Both the position numbers and the translations under genes were made by a program. This document shows, in pieces, positions 42,622 through 50,583 of a DNA stretch of 64,000 nt. Location: NCBI GenBank assembly GCA_037045585.1, contig JBAOIR010000054.1, positions 14,555 to 78,554 on the forward strand. The letters run 5' to 3'. Source of the DNA: SSF14 sp037045585 (GTDB taxonomy: Bacteria > Actinomycetota > Acidimicrobiia > Acidimicrobiales > Microtrichaceae). The notes under the pieces were generated by a model. That model did not search any database. It worked only from the letters and a program-made list of their open reading frames with translations, and was not told the DNA's origin. Each line of letters begins with the position of its first letter. Position 1 is the first letter of the stretch.

Positions 42622-43641
42622 ATGCCGACGTTCCGCTCCGGTGAGGTCACCGGGATCATCTCCGAGCGCCCGGGTCTCCAGCGGGTGCGGGTACGACTCG
42701 ACGGTGCCACCGACGAGTCGCGTGCGTATTCCCTCACGCAGCTGACCGGCGCCGTCAACGTCGGCGATGCGGTGGTGTGCAACACCACCGCCGTCGAGCT
42801 CGGCCTCGGCACCGGCGGCTGGCACGTCGTGCACTGGAACCTCAGCCGCACCGAGTTCGTCGCGCCGGGTCCCGACCACGTCATGAAGCTCAGGTACACG
42901 AGCCTGCAGTTCGACGCCGGAACCAGTGAGCTCGAGTACCCGGACCTCCCGACGACGATCGACGGTGTTCCGGTCGTGGTGTGCCAGGTGCACAGCCAGG
43001 TCGGTGTGGTCGTGGCGACGATCGCAGCGCTGCGCCCCGGCACCCGCGTTGCGTACGTCATGACCGACGGGGCGTCGCTCCCGATCGCGCTGAGCGACCT
43101 CGTCGAGGATCTCCGCTCGCGTGACCTCCTCCACACCACGATCACGGCCGGTCACGCCTTCGGCGGCGACCTGGAGGCGGTCACGGTGGCGTCGGGATTG
43201 GTGCTCGCCCATCACGTCGCCGGCGCCGAGGTCATCGTCGTGGGCATGGGCCCCGGGGTCGTTGGCACCGGGACGAAGTTCGGCACCACCTCGGTCGAGG
43301 CGGCGGCGGCACTCGACGTCGTGGATGCACTCGGGGGCATCCCGGTGTTGTGCGTCCGGGCATCCGACGGCGACGCCCGCGAACGGCACCAGGGTGTCAG
43401 CCACCACACGCTCACCGCGATCGAGTTGACGAGGTCGGCCCCCGTCGTGGCGGCCGTGCCCCACGAGGTGCTCACGTTGGAGGGCGTTGTGGTGGCCGAG
43501 GTCGACCCGCCCGACGTCGGCGACATCCTCGGCGCTGCCGGCCTGCGCATCACGACGATGGGTCGCGACATCGACTCCGACCCGCTCTTCTTCACTGCCG
43601 CCGGAGCGGCCGCGGCGGCCGCGGTCACCTTCCTGAGCTGA
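42622..43641 (+). CDS. DUF3866 family protein
   Basis: A 339-residue protein of the DUF3866 family, for which I know no function. Visible features: RSGEVTGIISERPGLQRVRV at the start, NTTAVELGLGTGGWHVVHWN, GPDHVMKLRYTSLQ, and an alpha/beta part with VIVVGMGPGVVGTGTKFGTTSVEA and RERHQGVSHHTLTAI. It follows pafA by 10 nt and precedes pafB, a place where it is often found in Actinobacteria. Confidence 0.85.
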   Translation: MPTFRSGEVTGIISERPGLQRVRVRLDGATDESRAYSLTQLTGAVNVGDAVVCNTTAVELGLGTGGWHVVHWNLSRTEFVAPGPDHVMKLRYTSLQFDAGTSELEYPDLPTTIDGVPVVVCQVHSQVGVVVATIAALRPGTRVAYVMTDGASLPIALSDLVEDLRSRDLLHTTITAGHAFGGDLEAVTVASGLVLAHHVAGAEVIVVGMGPGVVGTGTKFGTTSVEAAAALDVVDALGGIPVLCVRASDGDARERHQGVSHHTLTAIELTRSAPVVAAVPHEVLTLEGVVVAEVDPPDVGDILGAAGLRITTMGRDIDSDPLFFTAAGAAAAAAVTFLS

Positions 43642-43642
43642 C

Positions 43643-43687
43643 TCTGGAGCGCTCAGGTGACAGTTCCTGTCACCTGAGCGCTCCAGA
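43643..43687. repeat. Perfect palindromic element, copy B
   Basis: A 21-bp perfect stem with loop TTC; the left arm is TCTGGAGCGCTCAGGTGACA plus G and the right arm is its exact complement. It starts 1 nt after the DUF3866 stop. The same element, diverged, lies at 11380-11428. Confidence 0.85.
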
Positions 43688-43734
43688 ACGGACCGTGGCG
43701 GGCAGGGTTGGCCCGGCGGGAACGTCTGTTCCCC

Positions 43735-43740
43735 TAAGAT
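43735..43740 (+). promoter_or_regulatory. Candidate -10 box (TAAGAT) for pafB
   Basis: TAAGAT is 9 nt upstream of the pafB ATG, downstream of the palindrome that separates it from DUF3866. Confidence 0.4.
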
Positions 43741-43749
43741 CCTGGCCGG

Positions 43750-44688
43750 ATGACGACGAAGCTCGAACGCCTCCTCAACCTCACTGCGTTGCTGCTCGAC
43801 ACCGAGCGGCCCGTGGGCATCGAGCAGATCGGTCGGGTGATCGAGGGGTACCCGCCCGACCCGGCGAGCTTCCGGCGCACGTTCGAGCGCGACAAGGACG
43901 ACCTCCGCGAGATGGGCATCCCCGTCGAGGTCATCAACACCGACGTCCACGACAAGACGGCGCTCGGCTACCGGATCCTCCCCGAGCGCTACTACCTCGC
44001 CGACCCGGGCCTCGAACCCGACGAGATGGCCGCGCTCAAGCTCGCCATGGGCGCGATCCGGCTCGACGGCATCGCCACCCAGGAGACGTTGCGCAAGCTC
44101 GGCGACGCCAGCGGCGACAGCGCCCAACCCGAGCTCGCGTCGGTGCCGACCCCGCCCGTCATCGGCGACCTGCACGCCGCCATCAACGAGCACCGGCTCG
44201 TCCAGTTCGCCTACAACGGCGAGCAGCGCACCGTCGAGCCGCAGCGCCTCGAGTTCCACAAAGGCCGTTGGTACCTCCGGGGCTTCGACCGCCTTCGTGA
44301 GGATCGGCGCAGCTTTCGCATCGATCGGGTCGAGGGGTCGATCACGGCCGGTGAGCCCGGGTCGTTCGAGCCGTCGGGCCACGATGCCGGACCCGCCGGG
44401 TTCCGGTTCGACCCGTGGCGACACGGCGACGACGCGCCGGTGACCGCGGTGCTTCGCATCGACGCGACGCAGGCGGCGTTCAGCCGCAGCCTCGTGCAGG
44501 AGGAGGCGGTGTGGACCGACCTCGACGACGGCTCGGTCACCCTCGAGGTCGAGGTCACCAACCGGCGGGCGTTCCGCACGTTCGTGCTCGGCCTGTTGGA
44601 GCACGCCGAGATCGTGAGCCCGCCAGAGCTCCGTGACGACCTGGTGGAGTGGCTCGAAGCGACGATCGCGTCGAGGGGCGCCGTATGA
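43750..44688 (+). CDS. pafB: WYL-domain transcription regulator PafB
   Basis: A 312-residue regulator with an N-terminal winged HTH (TKLERLLNLTALLLDTERPVGIEQI, then FRRTFERDKDDLREMGIPVEV) and a WYL domain (LVQFAYNGEQRTVEPQRLEFHKGRWYLRGFDRLREDRRSFRIDRV shows the WYL core). With PafC it forms the PafBC activator of the LexA/RecA-independent DNA damage response known from mycobacteria. It overlaps pafC by 4 nt (ATGA). Confidence 0.92.
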   Translation: MTTKLERLLNLTALLLDTERPVGIEQIGRVIEGYPPDPASFRRTFERDKDDLREMGIPVEVINTDVHDKTALGYRILPERYYLADPGLEPDEMAALKLAMGAIRLDGIATQETLRKLGDASGDSAQPELASVPTPPVIGDLHAAINEHRLVQFAYNGEQRTVEPQRLEFHKGRWYLRGFDRLREDRRSFRIDRVEGSITAGEPGSFEPSGHDAGPAGFRFDPWRHGDDAPVTAVLRIDATQAAFSRSLVQEEAVWTDLDDGSVTLEVEVTNRRAFRTFVLGLLEHAEIVSPPELRDDLVEWLEATIASRGAV

Positions 44689-45665
44689 AGCCCCGCGTCA
44701 CCGCGTCGGATCGCTTCCGTCGAATCGTCGCGATCGTGCCGTGGATCGCCGAGCGCGGCGGGCCGCGGATCGACGAGGTGTGCGCCCAGTTCGACATCAG
44801 CCGGGAGGACCTCCTCGCCGACCTCGACGTGATCTTCATGGTCGGCATTCCGCCCTACACACCCGATGAGCTGATCGACGTGATCATCGACGATGACCGG
44901 GTGTGGGTCACGCTCGGTCGCTACTTCACTCGACCGTTGCGTCTCACCGCCCAGGAGGCGCTCGCGGTGCTCGCCGCCGGCTCGGGTTTGATGGCGACGA
45001 CCGGCGCCGACCCCGAGGGCCCGCTGGCCCGGGCGCTCACGAAGCTGCAACGCGTCGTCGGCATCGGCGAGCCCGGGTCGCTCGAGGTCAGTTTGGGCGG
45101 GGCCGACAGCGGAACGCTGGCGCTGCTCCAGCAGGCGACGACCGAACGACGCCAGATCGAGATCGACTACTACTCCTACAGCACCGACGAGAGCCGGGTG
45201 CGCACGATCGACCCGTACCGGGTCTACGCGACCGACGGCAACTGGTACGTGATCGGGTGGTGCCACTCCGCCGAGGCCGAGCGTCTGTTCCGTGTCGATC
45301 GCATCCGGCGTGCCCACCTGACCGACGGCAGCTTCGAGCTGCCGGCGGAGCTGCCGGCGGCCACGTCGTACTCCGGGTCGGGGGCGGACCCGCGCATCGC
45401 CATCGAAGTGGGTCCGGCCGACCGGTGGATCGCCGAGCACTATCCCACCGACCGGTTCGAAGAGCTCCCCGGCGGCCGCTACCGCGCCGTGCTCGCCGTC
45501 GGGGGTGACGCGTGGCTCGAGCGGCTGCTGCTTCGCCTCGGGCCCGAGGCGAAGGTGCTCGACCTCCCCGACGGCGAGGTCGACGGTCCCACGATGTCGA
45601 GCGACGCGGCTCGGGCGCTGACCGAGCCGATGGCGCAGTCGATCATCGGTCTGTACCGCTCCTGA
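44685..45665 (+). CDS. pafC: WYL-domain transcription regulator PafC
   Basis: A 326-residue partner of PafB. The HTH-like part reads RFRRIVAIVPWIAERGGPRIDEV, followed by FDISREDLLADLDVIFMVG; the WYL domain has IEIDYYSYSTDESRVRTIDPYRVYATDGNWYVIGWCHSAEAERLFRVDRI (seen in blocks). The C-terminal WCX extension is complete. The start ATG overlaps the pafB stop. Confidence 0.92.
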   Translation: MKPRVTASDRFRRIVAIVPWIAERGGPRIDEVCAQFDISREDLLADLDVIFMVGIPPYTPDELIDVIIDDDRVWVTLGRYFTRPLRLTAQEALAVLAAGSGLMATTGADPEGPLARALTKLQRVVGIGEPGSLEVSLGGADSGTLALLQQATTERRQIEIDYYSYSTDESRVRTIDPYRVYATDGNWYVIGWCHSAEAERLFRVDRIRRAHLTDGSFELPAELPAATSYSGSGADPRIAIEVGPADRWIAEHYPTDRFEELPGGRYRAVLAVGGDAWLERLLLRLGPEAKVLDLPDGEVDGPTMSSDAARALTEPMAQSIIGLYRS

Positions 45666-45722
45666 TCCGTCCGGCCCCGCAGCAAAACCGCCGTCCGGGG
45701 CAGATTTCAGGCATCGTCCCGT

Positions 45723-45728
45723 TAGCCT
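45723..45728 (+). promoter_or_regulatory. Candidate -10 box (TAGCCT) for first signal peptidase gene
   Basis: TAGCCT lies 7 nt before the GTG at 45736. Confidence 0.4.
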
Positions 45729-45735
45729 GACCGGT

Positions 45736-47183
45736 GTGCCGGTGAGCTCCTCGACCGAACCGCTTGACGATCGCCTCACCGACATGGGTCGGGCACTCGC
45801 GAACTCGTTGTTGGGCGACGTCACCGTCGTCCGCCCGATCCGCGAGCCCGCCGAGCCCGAGGTGCCCCTGAGCCGCCGGGCCCGTCGCGAGCAGCGCGAG
45901 CAGCGTGAGCGTGCTGCGACCGGCAGCGGTGAACGCCACGAGTTCCCGCCCCCGGCAGCTCCGGCTCCGGCCGCTCCGGCCGCTCCGGCCATCCCTGCTG
46001 CTCCGGTGGCTCCGGTGGCTCCGGTGGCACGGCCCGGTGAGGGAGCAGCACTCGTTCGGCCGGGTGGCGTTCCCGGCGTTCGTGGCGCCGCCGCGCCGCC
46101 CGTCGCACCCGATGGGACCCAGTTCCAGATCGCTCGGCCCCGACGCCGGCCGGCGCCCGATCCCGCTGCGCCCTCGTCGTCGGCCCCCAGCGCTGCCACG
46201 CCCTCGACGCCGACGCGCCCCGCTGCGCCTCCAGCAACCCCGCAGCGACGACCCGCCTCGCCCACGCACCGCCCGGACTCGTCGCGACCGCAGCGGCCAC
46301 ACCCGCCGGCTGCCCCCGGCACCGCGTCGGCTCCGGCCTCTGCGCCCGTTCCCTCCACTCCGCCCACTCCTCCCGCTGCAGCGCGGGCCGGACGTGTTGA
46401 CGCTCGTCCGAACGAGCAACCACCACTGCGGCCTCGCCTCCGCAACCTCGCCCCCGACCCCTACGCCGCACTGCCGTGGCCGGCCGACGAAGCCGTCTCC
46501 TACCACGACGACATCCGCCGGGCCCCCGAGTCCCGGCCCGGCTCGCGTATCCGCGATCTCGACCTGACGGTCGCCCGGGCCGAACCCGCGAAGCTTCCCG
46601 AGGAGTCGACCCGACCGAGGAGTCACCCCGGGCCGGCCTCGTCCGCACGGTCGTCGAGTGGGTGATGGTGCTGGGCACCGCCGCCGTCGTGGCCCTCCTG
46701 CTGCAGTTCTTCGTCGTCCAGCTGTACGAGATCCCGTCGGAGTCGATGTTCCCGACCCTGCAGAACAACGACCAGGTCCTCGTCAACAAGCTCGCCTACG
46801 CGGTCGGCGGTGGGGTGGAGCGCGGCGACGTCATCGTCTTCAAGCGCCCGGAGTCGGAACGCACCGACGACCCCGACCAGCCGCCCCAACTCATCAAGCG
46901 CGTCATCGGCCTTCCGGGGGACGTGGTCGAGGCCCGTGGTGGTGTGGTGTACATCGACGGGAAGCCGTTGGAGGAGACCGGCACGGGTCACTACCTCGAC
47001 CCGAGCGTCGTCACCAACAACCTCCCGCAGCCGGTCACCGTGCCCCGGGGCCACGTCTTCGTGATGGGCGACAACCGTGAGCGATCCCATGACAGTCGTT
47101 ATTTCGGTGCGATCCCCGAATCTGACATCATTGGCCGAGCCGTGGTCATAGCGTGGCCCTTCAGCCGTTGGGGATCCTTGTAA
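45736..47183 (+). CDS. lepB: Signal peptidase I with long Pro/Ala-rich N-terminal extension, frameshifted
   Basis: Type I signal peptidase cuts signal peptides from exported proteins. The catalytic part (about residues 300-482) has a membrane helix (WVMVLGTAAVVALLLQFFVV), Ser in YEIPSESMFPTL, Lys in LIKRVIGLPGD and the MGDNRERSHDSR box. In front lies an unusual cytosolic region of about 290 residues rich in Pro, Ala and Arg (PAAPAPAAPAAPAIPAAPVA). One base is missing near 46,610 (EEST to PTEESPRAG), which splits it into two apparent genes. The extension and the enzyme could be separate genes, but the frame join is direct. Confidence 0.75.
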
Positions 47184-47185
47184 CG

Positions 47186-47839
47186 ATGTTCGACCAGACC
47201 AACACGACGGGCGTTCCCCCCGAGTACCGCCCGCTGTTGGATCCACCGGCCCCGCCGGTGACCGGTGATCCGGTCGCATCGGAGCGGGTGCTCGAGCTCA
47301 ACGCCGAACCGGCGGGCAATCCCAAGGGCACCGCCATGGGATGGGCGTTGACGATCGCCGTCGCAGTGGTGCTCACGATCGTCGTCAAGACCTTCATCCT
47401 CCAGGCGTACTCGATCCCGTCGGAGTCGATGGTCCCGACACTCAACGTCGGCGACCGTGTCGTCGTGTTCCGGCTCAACACCGACCCCGCCCGGGGCGAC
47501 ATCGTGGTGTTCGACCGGCCGGCGAACGATCCCAAGACGAGCCCGAGCGACCCCGACGTGCTCATCAAGCGCGTGATCGGGTTGCCCGGCGACGTCGTCG
47601 AGAGCCGTGACGGCGAGGTCTGGGTGAACGGCAAGCAGCTCGTCGAGGACTACCTCCCCGACGAGACGACGACGATCATCGACACGCCGATCACGGTGCC
47701 GAGCGGCAAGTTGCTGGTGCTCGGCGACAACCGCTCCCGGTCCTTCGACGGACGCATCTTCGGCCCCATCGACAAGGACCTGGTCGTCGGGCGTGCCATC
47801 GCCCGCATCTGGCCGCTGTCGCGCCTCGGCGGGCTCTAG
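47186..47839 (+). CDS. lepB: Signal peptidase I, second copy
   Basis: A 217-residue signal peptidase I. An N-terminal Pro-rich stretch is followed by a membrane helix (ALTIAVAVVLTIVVKTFIL), then Ser in YSIPSESMVPTL, Lys in VLIKRVIGLPGDVVESRDGEVWVNG and the LGDNRSRSFDGR box. It lacks the long extension of its neighbour. The start is 3 nt after the first copy's stop. A tandem pair suggests a division of substrates. Confidence 0.9.
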   Translation: MFDQTNTTGVPPEYRPLLDPPAPPVTGDPVASERVLELNAEPAGNPKGTAMGWALTIAVAVVLTIVVKTFILQAYSIPSESMVPTLNVGDRVVVFRLNTDPARGDIVVFDRPANDPKTSPSDPDVLIKRVIGLPGDVVESRDGEVWVNGKQLVEDYLPDETTTIIDTPITVPSGKLLVLGDNRSRSFDGRIFGPIDKDLVVGRAIARIWPLSRLGGL

Positions 47840-47850
47840 CCCCTCGCCGG

Positions 47851-48586
47851 CTACTCCAGGAACTGCGGAGCGTCGGGACGGGCGATCGCCGCGGCAGCGT
47901 CAACCAGGCGATCGGGGTAGCTCGAGATCACGCCGTCCATGCCGATGTGCAGCAGCCCGAGGATCATGCGGTCGTGGTGGGCGTCGGTGCCGAAGCAGCG
48001 CCGGCCGAAGCGGTGGAACAACGCGGCGCGCCCACCGTTCCAATCGGCCTGTGGCAGGAGCTTGGCGTCGATCCGGTCCTCACGGAGCCCGGCTGCGTGT
48101 CGTTCGGCCCCGGCGCCGAGGTCGTTGAGCGACGTGGTGTCGACGAGCCGGACGAGCTCGGACCGGTGCCCGCCACGCCAGGAGTGCGGCCCGGTCGGAG
48201 GCCGCCAGCCACAGCCGATCGAGGGCCCGGTGGCGGGTCGCGAGCGCAATGGCCTCCTCGACGGCGTCGACCGTCCGGACGTGTACAAGAAGGTCGAGGG
48301 CGGTGCCGTGCTCCTCGTAGAAGCCTGCGAGTGTCACGACGTCGTCGGGAAGGTCGGCGCTCGACGTGTCGGCGATGCGTCGGCGGCGCAGCCCTCCGAG
48401 GCGGGCGTCGCGCCGCAGGACCGGCACCCCGTCGGCGGTGACCTGCAGGTCGGTCTCGATGCCCGTGGCTCCGAGCCGGACGGCGAGCCGGAACGACTCC
48501 GGGGTGTTCTCGTCGGTGTGGCCACGGGCCCCGCCGCTCGCGAACAGGATCGCTGGTCCGGCGAGTGGCTCCTGGCGAGGGATCAT
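47851..48586 (-). CDS. Glycerophosphodiester phosphodiesterase-like protein with altered active site, frameshifted
   Basis: A GDPD-fold protein of about 244 residues. Family core: ARGHTDENTPESFRLAVRLGATGIETDLQVTADGVPVLRRD, where the E-x-D metal site is kept. The two histidines expected in HRG and HD are replaced (ASGGARG and LRRD). The C-terminal part (WNGGRAALFHRFGRRCFGTDAHHDR, GMDGVISSYPDRLVDA) is normal. A frame break lies near 48,180. It may be a non-catalytic or altered enzyme. ATG 48586 is divergent from the zinc-ribbon gene. Confidence 0.65.
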
Positions 48587-48748
48587 GCGCCGATTGTTGC
48601 CGGTGGGTCCCGTTGGTGCGAACGCCGGGTCGTCGCAACGGTGCAGATCAGGGGAACACCACAAGTTCCGGGGGCGAAATCTTCAACTCACCCCTGGTGG
48701 GTGCCGAAAGAAGTGGAAGCTCATCCTGATAGCGAAGGAACGACTCTC

Positions 48749-49081
48749 ATGGCTTTGATCCGGGCGACTTGCAGCGAATGTGGTGACGTCGAATTGCGTT
48801 CGCGTGACCTGCAGGTCCGCATCTGTGGCGACACCGGTGACGGTACCTACCTGTTCCGTTGCCCCGTGTGCCGCATGACGGAGGTGAAGAACGCCGATGA
48901 CCAGGTCGTCGACATCCTTGCCGCCGCCGGGGTGAAGTGCGTCGAGTGGCGTCTGCCTGCCGAGATGACCGAACGGCCGACGGGCGAGCCGATCACCCAC
49001 GACGACGTCCTCGATTTCCACGAGATCCTGGGCGGCGACGACTGGTTCACCACGCTGTCGGAGATGACCCGACACGGCTGA
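48749..49081 (+). CDS. Small zinc-ribbon hypothetical protein
   Basis: A 110-residue protein: MALIRATCSECGDVELRSRD, then RICGDTGDGTYLFRCPVCRM, giving a CxxC...CxxC zinc ribbon, followed by a helical part (DDQVVDILAAAGVKCVEWRLP) and an acidic end (DDVLDFHEILGGDDWF). GAAGGA precedes the ATG at good spacing. It may be a transcription-associated or adaptor protein; the family is not recognised. Confidence 0.65.
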   Translation: MALIRATCSECGDVELRSRDLQVRICGDTGDGTYLFRCPVCRMTEVKNADDQVVDILAAAGVKCVEWRLPAEMTERPTGEPITHDDVLDFHEILGGDDWFTTLSEMTRHG

Positions 49082-49124
49082 CGTCCGTCGCAGTCGGGTT
49101 TCCCGGGCGGTTCCCGTCCGCAGG

Positions 49125-49130
49125 TAGGCT
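49125..49130 (+). promoter_or_regulatory. Candidate -10 box (TAGGCT) for tatB
   Basis: TAGGCT is 6 nt from the ATG at 49137 with no Shine-Dalgarno, the leaderless arrangement. Confidence 0.5.
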
Positions 49131-49136
49131 GACCGC

Positions 49137-49772
49137 ATGCTCATCGGAGGACTGCTCGGCATCCTCGACAGCCTCACCGGCGGCGAAGTCATCATGATCC
49201 TCGTCGTGGTGCTCGTGCTCGGCCCCGAGCGCCTGCCCGAAACGGCCCGCACGATGGGGCAGTGGATCGCCAAGCTCAAGGCGATGACCGGCAACCTCCA
49301 GAGTGAGGTCCGCGAGGTGCTCGACGACCCGTCGATGAAGCCGATCCGCGTATCGGCGAGTTCGCCGCGGCGCCCCGCAAGAAGCTCGTCGAGTTCGCGA
49401 TCGGCCGCGGAGGCCGAAGCGAACGTCGCCAAGCAGGTCGCCGCCGATGCCGAGGCCGCCGCCGCCGAGGCGGAAGCCGCTGCGGCGAGGGCTCGCGCCG
49501 CGGCCGACGAAGCTGCTGCAGAGGCCGAGGAGGCCGAGCAGGTCGCCGAGGACGCCGCTGAACTGGTCGAGGACACACCGCCCGACGAGGCCGTTCCGGG
49601 GGAGCCGGGTGCGGGCCGTGAGGCCAGCATCTGGGCCGATCTCGACGACGACACGCCACGCTACGACGCACCCGTCGACGACGTCACGCCGCTGGTCGAC
49701 GCGCCCGTCGACGACGTCACGCCGCTCGACGACGCGCCGTTGGCGGATCACGGAGCGTCGGAGTCAACGTGA
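49137..49772 (+). CDS. tatB: Sec-independent translocase subunit TatB (TatA/B family)
   Basis: A 211-residue Tat component with a short N-terminal membrane helix (GGEVIMILVVVLVLG), then GPERLPETARTMGQWIAKLK, an amphipathic helix; PE rather than KK favours TatB over TatA. Residues 70-90 (SASSPRRPARSSSSS) appear out of frame. Between two compensating one-base errors near 49,352 and 49,405 the better reading is RIGEFAAAPRKKLVEFAI. An Ala/Glu coiled-coil tail and two copies of PVDDVTPL follow. It overlaps tatC by 4 nt. Confidence 0.8.
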   Translation: MLIGGLLGILDSLTGGEVIMILVVVLVLGPERLPETARTMGQWIAKLKAMTGNLQSEVREVLDDPSMKPIRVSASSPRRPARSSSSSRSAAEAEANVAKQVAADAEAAAAEAEAAAARARAAADEAAAEAEEAEQVAEDAAELVEDTPPDEAVPGEPGAGREASIWADLDDDTPRYDAPVDDVTPLVDAPVDDVTPLDDAPLADHGASEST

Positions 49773-50583
49773 CGCGACTCACCAACTTCAGAGCCATGCG
49801 CCAACAGCGTCGCCGGCCGGCGTCGCCCGACGGTGCGATGAGCCTCATGGACCACCTGCGCGAGCTACGCAACCGGCTCTTCAAGTGCGCGTCGCGGTGT
49901 TCGTGGCGGGCATTGTCGTGTACTTCCTGTACGACCGGCTGTACGACTTCCTCGTCGAGCCGTACTGCGAGGCCATCAAGAACACCTCCCAGACGTCGTG
50001 CAAGCTGGTCTTCCTCGATCTCACCTCCCCGTTCGCGACGCAGCTGCGGTTGTCGGCCTATGTGGGCGTCCTGATCGCCCTGCCGGTCATCTTCTGGCAG
50101 CTGTGGCGATTCATCGCGCCGGGCCTCTACCAGAAGGAGAAGCGGTACGCGATCGCGTTCGTCGCCAGCTCGGTGGTGCTCTTCCTGCTCGGGGCAGCGC
50201 TGGCGTACTACTCGCTTCCGAAGATCTTCGAGTGGCTCATCGCCCAAGCCAGCGGCGCCGACATCCAGGCCAAAGCCGAGGACTATTTCAGCCTCCTGGC
50301 GCTGATGGTCTTCGCATTCGGGCTCAGCTTCGAGTTCCCCCTCGTGCTCCTCGCACTCCAGCTGATGGGGGTCGTGTCGCCCGAGTCGCTCGCCGGCGTC
50401 CGTCGGCACGCGATCGTCGGCATCGTGGTCGTCGTCGCGGTGGTCACCCCGGGCGGAGATCCGATCAGCCTGTTCGCGCTCTCGATCCCGCTGTGCATCT
50501 TCTACGAGGCGTCGATCTGGGTCGCCCGCCTCATGCTCGGCCGTCGCGCCAAGAACCGCGAGGCGACGGACACGGCCGCGTGA
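49769..50583 (+). CDS. tatC: Sec-independent translocase subunit TatC, frameshifted
   Basis: The core Tat receptor of about 271 residues with six membrane helices. It begins with a cytosolic part containing MSLMDHLRELRNRLFK (the conserved HLxELRxR), then after one missing base near 49,890 continues RVAVFVAGIVVYFLYDRLYDFLVEPYC. Landmarks are YVGVLIALPVIFWQLWRFIAPGLYQKEKRYA, FGLSFEFPLVL and the final loops VVTPGGDPISLFALSIPL. GTG start inside the tatB stop; the helY start is inside its own stop. Confidence 0.9.
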
